A DNA stretch of 10,725 bases from positions 1 through 10,725 of the forward strand of contig CALNBT010000235.1 of NCBI GenBank assembly GCA_937874345.1, given 5' to 3'. Made by a program: the position numbers and the translations under genes. Numbering within the stretch: position 1 is the stretch's first letter; every line of letters begins with the position of its first letter. Source of the DNA: an uncultured Prevotella sp. GTDB taxonomy: Bacteria; Bacteroidota; Bacteroidia; Bacteroidales; Bacteroidaceae. The notes under the pieces were generated by a model, which ran no database searches, was not told the DNA's origin, and worked only from the letters and a program-made list of their open reading frames with translations. This document shows positions 1 to 6,872 of this stretch, piece after piece.

Positions 1-1145
1 GCGACAGCCCTCGGCGTATTTTCCTGGCTATCGGACTGGCATGTGCACTGGTTTCTGGCTGGGTAAGCAATACAGCCACCGCCGCTATGATGTTACCAAT
101 TGCCTTGGGTCTTCTTGAAGCCATTCGGGAAATGATGGCAGCAAAAGGCAAGATGATTAATCTGAAATCCTATAAATATGCCACAGGACTCATGCTGATG
201 ACAGCATATGCCTGTTCTATCGGCGGTGTACTAACGCCCATTGGAACTCCTCCCAACATTATTATGTTAGGTTTCCTCAGTGAGATGAGCCATATAAATG
301 TGTCGTTTTTTCAATGGATGATATGGGGATTTGTCGCTATGGTTGCCTATTTCATCATTGCCTATATAGTGCTTATCCGAATATTTCCTGCCGACGTTAA
401 ACATATCGATGGCGCAGCTGATTTCATAAAAGAAAAAAAACATGAACTGGGTCCTTGGAATCGCGCTCAAAAAAATACGATGTATGCCTTTATCGTGGCT
501 GTCATTTTGTGGGTGACTCCAGGATTCCTCGGTATGTTTTATGGTGCTGACAGTGAAATACTGAAAAAATATGATGAGATTTTCCCAGAGTCCATCGCAG
601 CGATGGCTGGAGGTCTGCTACTTTTCTTTCTTCCAACAGATTTGAAGAAACATAAGATGACCTTAGAGTGGAAAGATGCCGTGCAAGGTATTGAATGGGG
701 AACATTGGTGCTGTTTGGCGGAGGATTAGCGATGGGTGGCATGATGTATACGACTGGGCTGTCTGGTTGGGTCGGTGATCAGATCATTGCAATGCTGGGT
801 GGCAACCCGTCTGAGATGATGTTTGTCGCAGTATTCTGTGTGATGTCTTTGTTGCTCTCAGAGCTTACGTCTCATACCGCTGCCACAAATATGGTTGGTC
901 CACTTGCCATTGGTGCTGCCATTGCAGCAGGGTTCAGTCCTGTTCCTGTGGCTGTCGGTGTGGCTTTATCAGCCTCTCTAGGATTCATGTTGCCAGTGTC
1001 AACGCCTCCCAATGCCATTGTTTACGCTAGTGGCTATGTACCCATCACCAAGATGATCAAGACCGGTGTGTATATTGATATTATTGGAATCGCCATCGTG
1101 ACAATCCCTGTCGCACTTTATCTTGTAAAATTTGTGACAGGATAG
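1..1145 (+). CDS. SLC13/DASS-family sodium:anion symporter, 5'-truncated
   Basis: The frame is open from base 3 to a TAG stop and gives 380 residues; the N-terminal part lies before the window. ATG codons near position 87 are internal, because family sequence continues upstream of them. Two inverted repeats typical of SLC13 (DASS) carriers are visible. The first has SNTATAAMMLP at visible residues 23-32, followed by GTPPN at 81-85. The second has SELTSHTAATN at 286-296, followed by STPPN. Residues 324-340 fit the family's Na:sulfate symporter signature (ASxxFxxPVSxxxNxIV). The rest is strongly hydrophobic with multiple membrane segments. The protein should import a dicarboxylate, sulfate or similar anion with Na+ across the inner membrane; the exact substrate cannot be read from sequence. 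One oddity is the second repeat, which has SHT where the first has SNT. Family assignment is secure, substrate is not. Confidence 0.93.
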   Translation, partial: DSPRRIFLAIGLACALVSGWVSNTATAAMMLPIALGLLEAIREMMAAKGKMINLKSYKYATGLMLMTAYACSIGGVLTPIGTPPNIIMLGFLSEMSHINVSFFQWMIWGFVAMVAYFIIAYIVLIRIFPADVKHIDGAADFIKEKKHELGPWNRAQKNTMYAFIVAVILWVTPGFLGMFYGADSEILKKYDEIFPESIAAMAGGLLLFFLPTDLKKHKMTLEWKDAVQGIEWGTLVLFGGGLAMGGMMYTTGLSGWVGDQIIAMLGGNPSEMMFVAVFCVMSLLLSELTSHTAATNMVGPLAIGAAIAAGFSPVPVAVGVALSASLGFMLPVSTPPNAIVYASGYVPITKMIKTGVYIDIIGIAIVTIPVALYLVKFVTG

Positions 1146-1226
1146 TCCTCGCCCATCCTTTATGATACGGTATCACGAAGATTTGGCAAATGTTTGGTAC
1201 AGGATATTCATAAATCTTTTGTGACG

Positions 1227-1268
1227 AAAAACAAAATCAGATGTTTACAAAATGTGTAAACATCTGAT
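1227..1268 (-). terminator. Rho-independent terminator of the tRNA gene
   Basis: A perfect 14-bp stem pairs 1236-1249 with 1255-1268 around a 5-nt loop. Read on the minus strand, it lies 9 nt beyond the tRNA 3' end and is followed by TTTGTTTTT (1235 down to 1227). In the plus direction the stem is not followed by a T-run, so it serves the tRNA better than the converging transporter gene, although the stem could also slow plus-strand transcription. Confidence 0.8.
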
Positions 1269-1277
1269 CTTCATTTG

Positions 1278-1351
1278 TGGACCAGCTAGGGCTTGAACCT
1301 AGGACCTCCAGATTATGAGTCTGTTGCTCTAACCAACTGAGCTACAAGTCC
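1278..1351 (-). tRNA. tRNA-Met (anticodon CAT), probably elongator
   Basis: Reading the minus strand gives a full 74-nt cloverleaf: acceptor GGACTTG/CTGGTCC, D stem GCTC/GAGC, anticodon loop CTCATAA with CAT at plus positions 1315-1317, a 5-nt variable loop, T stem CTAGG/CCTAG with loop TTCAAGC, and discriminator A. CCA is not encoded. The first acceptor pair is G-C, which argues against the initiator tRNA (usually unpaired at 1-72). A CAT anticodon can also belong to tRNA-Ile2, whose C34 is modified to lysidine; that is not excluded. Two non-pairs are visible: U-U at the sixth acceptor pair and A-G at the first anticodon-stem pair. Confidence 0.93.
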
Positions 1352-1387
1352 GACTTATTCAAAATAAGCTGAATAAGCTTGGGTTTG

Positions 1388-1395
1388 CAAAGTTA
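1388..1395 (-). promoter_or_regulatory. -7 promoter element for the tRNA gene
   Basis: The minus strand reads TAACTTTG, a perfect match to the Bacteroidota -7 element TAnnTTTG, 36 nt upstream of the tRNA 5' end. This predicts a start near 1380 and a leader of about 30 nt. No good TTTG -33 element is present at the expected distance; that region is only AT-rich. The leader contains a 7-bp inverted repeat, CTTATTC/GAATAAG. Confidence 0.55.
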
Positions 1396-1680
1396 ATCAA
1401 TATTATTGATATTGAATAGTTGAAATTAGAGAATTCATAGTTTTTAACACATTTTTATTTGTGCTTGAAAGGATTGTTTGCTAAGAATCATTGTAATTTA
1501 AGCAACACAATTCTTTATTGTGTTAAACAATTTTTGTTGTGAGAAAAGCATCCAATTCTTGGAAATGTAAGTTTCGCACTAGATAACTAAACAATAGAAT
1601 AAAGCGTTTTTGAATACGGAAAGAACGCTTTTTTCAACAAGCTATCATGCGAAATCAATTGCTAATAATGGTTATTTTTT
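1396..1680. other. Gene-free AT-rich intergenic stretch with a small hairpin
   Basis: I see no convincing coding frame here. It contains a perfect 8-bp hairpin, AACACAAT / ATTGTGTT (1504-1511 with 1517-1524, 5-nt loop), then a weaker 5-bp hairpin (1526-1538), and the terminator-like hairpin at 1601-1634 listed separately. It separates the divergent tRNA promoter from the ATPase promoter, so it may hold regulatory sites or a small RNA; neither is shown directly. Confidence 0.5.
1601..1634 (+). terminator. Orphan terminator-like hairpin upstream of the ATPase
   Basis: AAAGCGTTTTT (1601-1611) pairs with AAGAACGCTTT (1621-1631) to form an 11-bp stem with one G-T pair and a 9-nt loop, ending in six T residues (1629-1634). 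On the plus strand this has the shape of an intrinsic terminator, yet no plus-strand gene lies between the tRNA and this point. It ends about 47 nt before the -33 element of the ATPase promoter. It could end a small RNA, or insulate the operon. Confidence 0.55.
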
Positions 1681-1711
1681 TTTGACATCCAATTGATTTA
1701 CTGTAACTTTG
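1681..1711 (+). promoter_or_regulatory. Bacteroidota-type promoter of the Ca2+-ATPase operon
   Basis: TTTG at 1681-1684 and TAACTTTG at 1704-1711 match both elements of the Bacteroidota housekeeping consensus (TTTG, 19-21 nt, TAnnTTTG), with a 19-nt spacer. A run of T precedes the -33 element. TTGACA at 1682-1687 also overlaps it by chance or design. The predicted transcription start is only a few bases before the ATG at 1720, so either the mRNA is almost leaderless or translation begins at an in-frame ATG further down (1741 or 1756). Confidence 0.75.
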
Positions 1712-1719
1712 CATGAATT

Positions 1720-4353
1720 ATGGATACTCAAAAAATAGAAATGTCACAAGTTCAGATGGACGGATTGACGGATGATCAAGTTGCTGAGAGCAGAAAATTG
1801 AATGGAGGGAATCTACTTACTCCACCCCCGAGAACATCACTCTGGAAACTTTATTTGGAAAAGTATCGGGATCCCATCATTCAAATTCTCTTGGTTGCGG
1901 CAATTATCTCATTCGCCTTGGCTTTTGTAGAAAAGGACTTTATCGAAACGATTGGGATATTCGTCGCTATCTTCTTTGCCACCACCGTGGGATTTTACTT
2001 TGAACAAGATGCAGCAAAGAAATTTAACATTCTAAACGCTTTTAACGAGGAAGCTCCTGTAAAAGTCCGAAGAAACGGACAAGTGATGGAGGTCCCCCGT
2101 AAGGATATCGTCGTGGGGGATATCATCATGATTGAAGTCGGTGATGAAATACCTGCCGATGCTCAATTGTTGAAAGCAGTGGACTTGCAGATTGATGAAT
2201 CGTCATTGACTGGCGAACCTATCACATCTAAAGGCGTTGATGAAACCATGTTTAAAGATAGCGAAGAGGTTACCTACCCACGCAATATGGTTTTGCGGAG
2301 CACCATGGTCATGAACGGAAGAGGACTGGCAGTCGTTACTGCCGTTGGCGATAGTACCGAGATAGGTAAGGTAGCCCGCAACTCAACCATAGAAATTGAA
2401 ACACAAACCCCGCTTAATCTTCAGTTAAAGAAATTAGCTTCACTGATTTCAAAGATTGGAGCCACCGTGGCAATTGCTGCTTTTGTGATTTTCCTTACAC
2501 AAGATATCTTGGTCAATACTTCTGTATGGCAAAGCGGTGACTATCTCAAGATGTCATCAGTGGTACTCAAGTATTTCATGATGGCTGTAACGTTGATCGT
2601 GATGGCAGTACCCGAAGGATTGCCAATGGCTGTGACATTGAGCTTGGCACTGAATATGCGTCGTATGCTAAAAAGCAATAATCTGGTGAGAAAGTTGCAT
2701 GCAAGTGAGACAATGGGTGCTGTAACGGTTATCTGTACCGACAAGACAGGAACGTTGACTCAAAATAAAATGCAGGTAATGGAAATCAGAAAGATTGATG
2801 GTATTATCAATCCTTCTGAAGACAAGTGTCTTGCCGAAGGCATCGCATTGAATACAACAGCTTATTTAAGCGATGAAGGAGGTATCGGAAATCCTACCGA
2901 GGTTGCTTTGTTACAATGGTTGCAGAAGGGTGGAAAGGAATATCGCCAGATTCGTGAAAGCAACCAAATCTTGGCACAATTACCTTTCTCGACCGAAAAT
3001 AAGTTCATGGCAACGGTTGCTGCAATTGGTTCCAATCATTATCTGTTTGTAAAGGGCGCACCTGAAATCGTACTAAGGTTCTGCGACCTGTCTGATGATA
3101 CCAGGGCATCTTATCATGAATCCCTATTGGGGTATCAAAACAAGGCTATGCGTACCTTGGCTTTTGCTTGCCGAATACTTCAAGGTGATGTATTGACCAG
3201 TTCTCAGATGAAGGACGAACTTCATGGAATGACATTCCAAGGCATCGCCGCTATTAGTGATCCCATACGCGAAGATGTTCCGGGTGCAGTAAAGCAATGC
3301 CATGATGCCGGTATAGAAGTTAAAATTGTGACAGGAGATACACAGGCTACTGCGAAAGAAATTGCGCGACAGATCGGAGTTTGGACAGATGAAACTTCAG
3401 ATCAGGCTGCATTGACAGGTCCAGAGTGGAACTCGCTGACTGATGAAGAGGCATACGAACGTGCCCCAATTGTGAAAGTGATGTCACGTGCCAGACCCTC
3501 AGATAAGCAACGTCTGGTCCAAATGCTCCAAAAACGTGGTGAGGTTGTAGCCGTGACAGGTGATGGTACCAATGATGCGCCGGCCTTACATTATGCACAT
3601 GTAGGCTTGTCTTTAGGCTCTGGAACAAGTGTTGCCAAGGAAGCCAGTGACATGACCTTGCTCGACGATTCATTCAGTTCCATATCACGTGCCGTGATGT
3701 GGGGGCGTTCGTTGTATAAGAACATCCAGCGTTTTCTTTTCTTTCAATTGATAGTGAATATCACAGCTCTGCTTTTGGTGCTAGGTGGCTCAATCGTTGG
3801 TGTTGATATGCCGTTGACCGTTACCCAGATCCTTTGGGTAAACCTTATCATGGATACATTTGCGGCAATGGCTTTGGCTTCTTTGCCACCATCTGAAGAA
3901 GTAATGAATGAAAAGCCGCGCAAGAAAGACAGCTTTATTCTCAATAAGGTCATGAAAAAAGGAATCTTATTCTGTGGCATTATTTTCTTCATCATTTTGT
4001 TTGCGATGCTGATGTATTTTGAGCGTAACGGTTCTCAAAACGTTAATGTACACGATTTGACAGTTTTCTTTACAACCTTTGTGATGATCCAGTTGTGGAA
4101 CTTGTTCAATGCCAAGGCTTTTGGATCTAACCATTCGGCTTTCAACGGGCTTTTAAAAGACAACGGGTTGCTACTTGTTTTGTTGATAGTAATTTTTGGT
4201 CAGTGGCTGATCGTTACCTTTGGTGGTAAGATGTTCAGAACCGAACCGTTGTCATTAACCGAGTGGTTGGTTATTGTCATCGCGACGTCAGCTGTACTTT
4301 GGATCGGTGAGTTGTGGCGTTGGATTAAAAGAATTCAAATAAAACGTCAATAA
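1720..4353 (+). CDS. Calcium-translocating P-type ATPase, PMCA-type
   Basis: This is a full-length P2-type ATPase (877 residues from the first ATG). In order, it has an N-terminal cation-ATPase domain with GLTDDQV at about residue 15, the actuator motif TGE at 164-166, the transmembrane-4 motif PEGLP at 298-302, the phosphorylation motif DKTGTLT with Asp341, the nucleotide-binding KGAPE at 445-449, and the hinge TGDGTND at 613-619. Transmembrane 6 has Asn708 and Asp712 in LWVNLIMDT. Transmembrane 5 has Asn680 and Ala683, the plasma-membrane Ca2+ pump pattern with one Ca2+ site. It should export Ca2+ across the inner membrane using ATP. No calmodulin-binding tail is present. It is the first gene of a four-gene operon. 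The promoter lies so close that ATG 1741 (codon 8) is a serious alternative start; codon 13 at 1756 is possible but leaves only two residues before the conserved domain. Confidence 0.95.
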   Translation: MDTQKIEMSQVQMDGLTDDQVAESRKLNGGNLLTPPPRTSLWKLYLEKYRDPIIQILLVAAIISFALAFVEKDFIETIGIFVAIFFATTVGFYFEQDAAKKFNILNAFNEEAPVKVRRNGQVMEVPRKDIVVGDIIMIEVGDEIPADAQLLKAVDLQIDESSLTGEPITSKGVDETMFKDSEEVTYPRNMVLRSTMVMNGRGLAVVTAVGDSTEIGKVARNSTIEIETQTPLNLQLKKLASLISKIGATVAIAAFVIFLTQDILVNTSVWQSGDYLKMSSVVLKYFMMAVTLIVMAVPEGLPMAVTLSLALNMRRMLKSNNLVRKLHASETMGAVTVICTDKTGTLTQNKMQVMEIRKIDGIINPSEDKCLAEGIALNTTAYLSDEGGIGNPTEVALLQWLQKGGKEYRQIRESNQILAQLPFSTENKFMATVAAIGSNHYLFVKGAPEIVLRFCDLSDDTRASYHESLLGYQNKAMRTLAFACRILQGDVLTSSQMKDELHGMTFQGIAAISDPIREDVPGAVKQCHDAGIEVKIVTGDTQATAKEIARQIGVWTDETSDQAALTGPEWNSLTDEEAYERAPIVKVMSRARPSDKQRLVQMLQKRGEVVAVTGDGTNDAPALHYAHVGLSLGSGTSVAKEASDMTLLDDSFSSISRAVMWGRSLYKNIQRFLFFQLIVNITALLLVLGGSIVGVDMPLTVTQILWVNLIMDTFAAMALASLPPSEEVMNEKPRKKDSFILNKVMKKGILFCGIIFFIILFAMLMYFERNGSQNVNVHDLTVFFTTFVMIQLWNLFNAKAFGSNHSAFNGLLKDNGLLLVLLIVIFGQWLIVTFGGKMFRTEPLSLTEWLVIVIATSAVLWIGELWRWIKRIQIKRQ

Positions 4354-4357
4354 TTTA

Positions 4358-4960
4358 ATGATAAAAAATATCATATTCGACTTGGGCGGGGTATTGCTGG
4401 ACTTAGATAGTCAGCGTTGCATACGTGGGTTTGATAAGATTGGAGCACACCATGTTTCAGAATATGTACGTGACCATCGTACAGAAGACTTGTTTCTAGG
4501 TATTGAAATAGGCCAAATGACGACGAAGGAGTTCTGTGATGAAGTACGGCACATGGCGGGAAACTTGCCCTCAGACAATGATATCATTTGGGCATGGAAT
4601 CAGCTTCTTGTCGATATTCCAGATGATAAAAAACAACGTTTGCTCGATTTGAAGGCTGATTACCGTTTGTTTCTGCTCAGCAATACCAACGAAATGCATT
4701 GGAATAAATGTGCCGAGGATTTCTTTCCATATAAAGGCTACAGTGTACAAGACTATTTTGAACACGTTTACCTTTCATACAAGATGAACATGGCAAAGCC
4801 TTCTCCTGAAATTTTTCAGGCTGTTTTGCAGCATTCACAACTAGATGCTTCCGAGACATTATTTATTGACGACTCTTTGGTAAACTGCCAATCTGCAGCT
4901 AGCCTGGGCATTCAAGCCCTTCACGAGACCACAGGAACGGATTGGATGAATACACTTTGA
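4358..4960 (+). CDS. HAD-superfamily phosphatase, YihX-like
   Basis: The 200-residue protein carries all HAD motifs: motif I FDLGGVL with nucleophile Asp8, motif II LLSNTN with Ser108, motif III lysine in KPSP (Lys147) and motif IV LFIDDS with Asp171/Asp172. The cap is a small helical insert between motifs I and II, as in subfamily IA. The pattern LSNTN, then VYLSYKM.MAKP, resembles E. coli YihX, an alpha-D-glucose-1-phosphate phosphatase. The second Asp of motif I is replaced by Gly10, as in YihX itself. The cytoplasmic substrate here is unknown; sugar phosphates or, given its neighbour, a flavin-pathway phosphate ester are possible. The gene starts 4 nt after the ATPase stop and ends 2 nt before the chosen ribF start, so all are probably translated from one message. 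No Shine-Dalgarno sequence is visible, as is usual in this phylum. Confidence 0.88.
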   Translation: MIKNIIFDLGGVLLDLDSQRCIRGFDKIGAHHVSEYVRDHRTEDLFLGIEIGQMTTKEFCDEVRHMAGNLPSDNDIIWAWNQLLVDIPDDKKQRLLDLKADYRLFLLSNTNEMHWNKCAEDFFPYKGYSVQDYFEHVYLSYKMNMAKPSPEIFQAVLQHSQLDASETLFIDDSLVNCQSAASLGIQALHETTGTDWMNTL

Positions 4961-4962
4961 AG

Positions 4963-5919
4963 ATGAAGACAATATTCTTAGATGATCATACAATTTTGAA
5001 TGAGCCTTGTGTTGCGACCATCGGCTTTTTTGATGGTGTTCACAAGGGCCATCAATTTTTGATACATCAAGTGACAGAAGAAGCCAAACGGTCAGACTTG
5101 AAATCGGTAGTGGTGACTTTTGACCGCCATCCAAGAGAGGTCTTGCAAAGCGATTATATTCCCACTTTACTCACAACGACAGACCAAAAGCTCAAACTAC
5201 TTTCTGAAACTTCGGTAGATATCGTCGTTGTGCTTCATTTCACGGTCGAAATGGCCAGCCTTACAGCCAAACAGTTTATGACGACTGTTCTTAGTGAGCA
5301 ATTGAATGTACGAAAATTAGTCATCGGTTATGACCATCGGTTTGGTCACGACCGTACAGAAGGATTCGACGATTACGTACGCTATGGTCGTGAACTGAAT
5401 ATGGATGTCATCTTAAACCAAGTTTTCAAACTGGAAGGTTCGGGACCAGAGGTCAGTTCATCCTATATAAGAAGATTGCTGACCGATGGAGACGTTGAAA
5501 TGGCTCGGCGTTGCCTTGGCCATCCTTATGTTTTGTCGGCTCATGTGGTAAGGGGATTCCAGGAAGGTCGGAAACTCGGCTTTCCAACAGCCAACCTCGA
5601 TATGAACGAACTGCATCAATTGATGCCTCTAGAGGGAGTGTATGCTGTCAAGGCACGGTTTTCAGACCAATCTCCGTGGCTTACGGGCATGACCAGTATC
5701 GGAACACGCCCCACTTATAATGGTACTAGAGTGTCTGTCGAAACCAATATTCTCGGAAACTTTCATGAGGATGTATATGGAAAGATGATGGAAGTTGCCT
5801 TTTTCAAGCGTTTCCGCAGTGAGTTTAAGTTCAACTGCGTAGAAGAATTGCGTAACCAGATGATTGAAGATGAAAAAATGATCAATGATTACTTTCTAAA
5901 TTTAGAAAATTATGAATAA
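4963..5919 (+). CDS. ribF: Bifunctional riboflavin kinase / FAD synthetase
   Basis: RibF phosphorylates riboflavin to FMN and adenylates FMN to FAD in the cytoplasm. With the start at 4963 the protein has 318 residues, normal for the family. The N-terminal FMN adenylyltransferase domain shows GFFDGVHKGH at 21-30, TFDRHP at 53-58, GYDHRFGHDR at 122-131 and SSSYIRR at 165-171. The C-terminal flavokinase domain shows GFPTANLD at 206-213, GVYAVK at 225-230, SIGTRPTYNG at 245-254 and the catalytic Glu260 in VET. An in-frame ATG at 4942 would add seven residues and overlap the HAD gene by 19 nt. I prefer 4963 because homologues begin with a short MK-hydrophobic strand and it leaves a clean 2-nt gap. 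The 3' end overlaps the next gene by 8 nt. Being the only visible flavin cofactor gene, it is probably essential. Confidence 0.96.
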   Translation: MKTIFLDDHTILNEPCVATIGFFDGVHKGHQFLIHQVTEEAKRSDLKSVVVTFDRHPREVLQSDYIPTLLTTTDQKLKLLSETSVDIVVVLHFTVEMASLTAKQFMTTVLSEQLNVRKLVIGYDHRFGHDRTEGFDDYVRYGRELNMDVILNQVFKLEGSGPEVSSSYIRRLLTDGDVEMARRCLGHPYVLSAHVVRGFQEGRKLGFPTANLDMNELHQLMPLEGVYAVKARFSDQSPWLTGMTSIGTRPTYNGTRVSVETNILGNFHEDVYGKMMEVAFFKRFRSEFKFNCVEELRNQMIEDEKMINDYFLNLENYE

Positions 5920-6742
5920 GACCTATAGAGTAATACTTGATGTGATATGGTATCTCATCTTGTTTGTATTATTGCAACTTTTGGTAACCTATGCTGTAAA
6001 CACAGTTGCTTTGCTCTTCAACAATATGCCATTTGGTGCTGCAATCAAGTATGCTGCAACTCATCCTATCCTCAGTAGTACAACCCTGATCGTATCTTCT
6101 GCCATCTCAAGTGCCCTAACCATACTGGTGTTTGTCTTGTTCAAGTTCACACTTGTTTCTAAAAGTTATCTTAGAAGCAAGCCTTGGGCATCATTGTTCT
6201 GGGTGGTACTATTGGCGTTGGGTACTATTTTGCCATCAACATGGCTGATGGAACAGATGGAAATAGAAGTCCCCACGGCTGTAGAACGGATGTTGACGGC
6301 ATTGATGGGCGACAGATGGGGATACCTTACCGTTGGCATTTTGGTCCCTATAGCCGAAGAACTTGTCTTTCGTGGAGCAATTCTGCGTTCTTTGCAAAAA
6401 GTTTTTACCAATCGTTGGATAGCAATCTGTTTGTCTGCCGTGGTGTTTGCTTTGGTCCATGGTAACATGGCTCAATTGCCTCATGCTTTTATCATGGGCA
6501 TACTGTTGGGATGGCTGTTCGTCCGCACGAACAGTATTATCCCTGGAGTAGTATTGCATTGGGTCAATAATTCGGTGGTATTTGTGATGTACAATCTACT
6601 TCCGAATTCGGCCAATGAACATTTGATAGACCTGTTTGGTGGTAACCAGCGAGCCGTATGGATGAGCTTGCTGTTCTCTTTGTGCATTTTATTACCATCA
6701 CTGTTCCAACTAACAGTTCGGTTGAAAAAGGCCAAAGAATAA
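5912..6742 (+). CDS. CPBP-family intramembrane metalloprotease (CAAX/Abi)
   Basis: This 276-residue polytopic membrane protein has about eight hydrophobic segments, including residues 10-36, 52-80 and 92-112. The three CPBP (formerly Abi/CAAX-protease) motifs are intact: EExxxR as Glu149, Glu150, Arg154; FxxxH as Phe179, His183; and HxxxN as His216, Asn220. These form the glutamate/histidine metal site in Rce1-like proteases. Family members cleave prenylated or other membrane-proximal peptides, and some bacterial ones process peptides or give bacteriocin self-immunity; the substrate here is unknown. Its ATG lies inside the end of ribF (8-nt overlap), so translational coupling is likely. It is the last gene of the operon; a strong terminator follows about 90 nt later. 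No bacteriocin precursor gene is seen beside it, so a housekeeping role seems more likely than immunity. Confidence 0.92.
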   Translation: MNKTYRVILDVIWYLILFVLLQLLVTYAVNTVALLFNNMPFGAAIKYAATHPILSSTTLIVSSAISSALTILVFVLFKFTLVSKSYLRSKPWASLFWVVLLALGTILPSTWLMEQMEIEVPTAVERMLTALMGDRWGYLTVGILVPIAEELVFRGAILRSLQKVFTNRWIAICLSAVVFALVHGNMAQLPHAFIMGILLGWLFVRTNSIIPGVVLHWVNNSVVFVMYNLLPNSANEHLIDLFGGNQRAVWMSLLFSLCILLPSLFQLTVRLKKAKE

Positions 6743-6828
6743 GAACCTAACTATTTGAAAAACAATATTTTATTTTCGGTTTGCAATACCAATGATATTG
6801 CGTGCCAAAATGGTGCATATCGAAGCAC

Positions 6829-6872
6829 AAACTCGATGGAATTGATGTTCAAATCCATCGAGTTTATTTTTT
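6829..6872 (+). terminator. Rho-independent terminator of the ATPase operon
   Basis: AAACTCGATGGA (6829-6840) pairs perfectly with TCCATCGAGTTT (6854-6865), a 12-bp stem with a 13-nt loop. The stem runs into TTTATTTTTT (6863-6872). It lies 87 nt after the protease stop codon and closes the plus-strand operon. A weaker 6-bp hairpin, GCAATA/TATTGC (6783-6801), sits just before it without a T-run. Confidence 0.88.

Noticed and set aside
1163..1175. Palindrome TGATAC-G-GTATCA after the transporter stop codon, possible operator
   Set aside because: It is a single short 13-nt palindrome at the 3' end of a gene, not near a promoter, and too short for a terminator.
3347..3673. 108-residue minus-strand open frame inside the ATPase gene
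   Set aside because: It is antisense to the conserved nucleotide-binding/hinge region, and its sequence is explained by codon use of the real gene.
6166..6559. Overlapping plus and minus open frames of 93-107 residues inside the CPBP gene
   Set aside because: All lie over the intact protease motifs in the true frame and show no domain of their own.
5912..6742. CPBP protein as part of a bacteriocin-immunity or phage-defence (Abi) module
   Set aside because: No bacteriocin precursor, exporter or toxin is adjacent; the operon context with ribF and a Ca2+ pump argues for a general cellular role.
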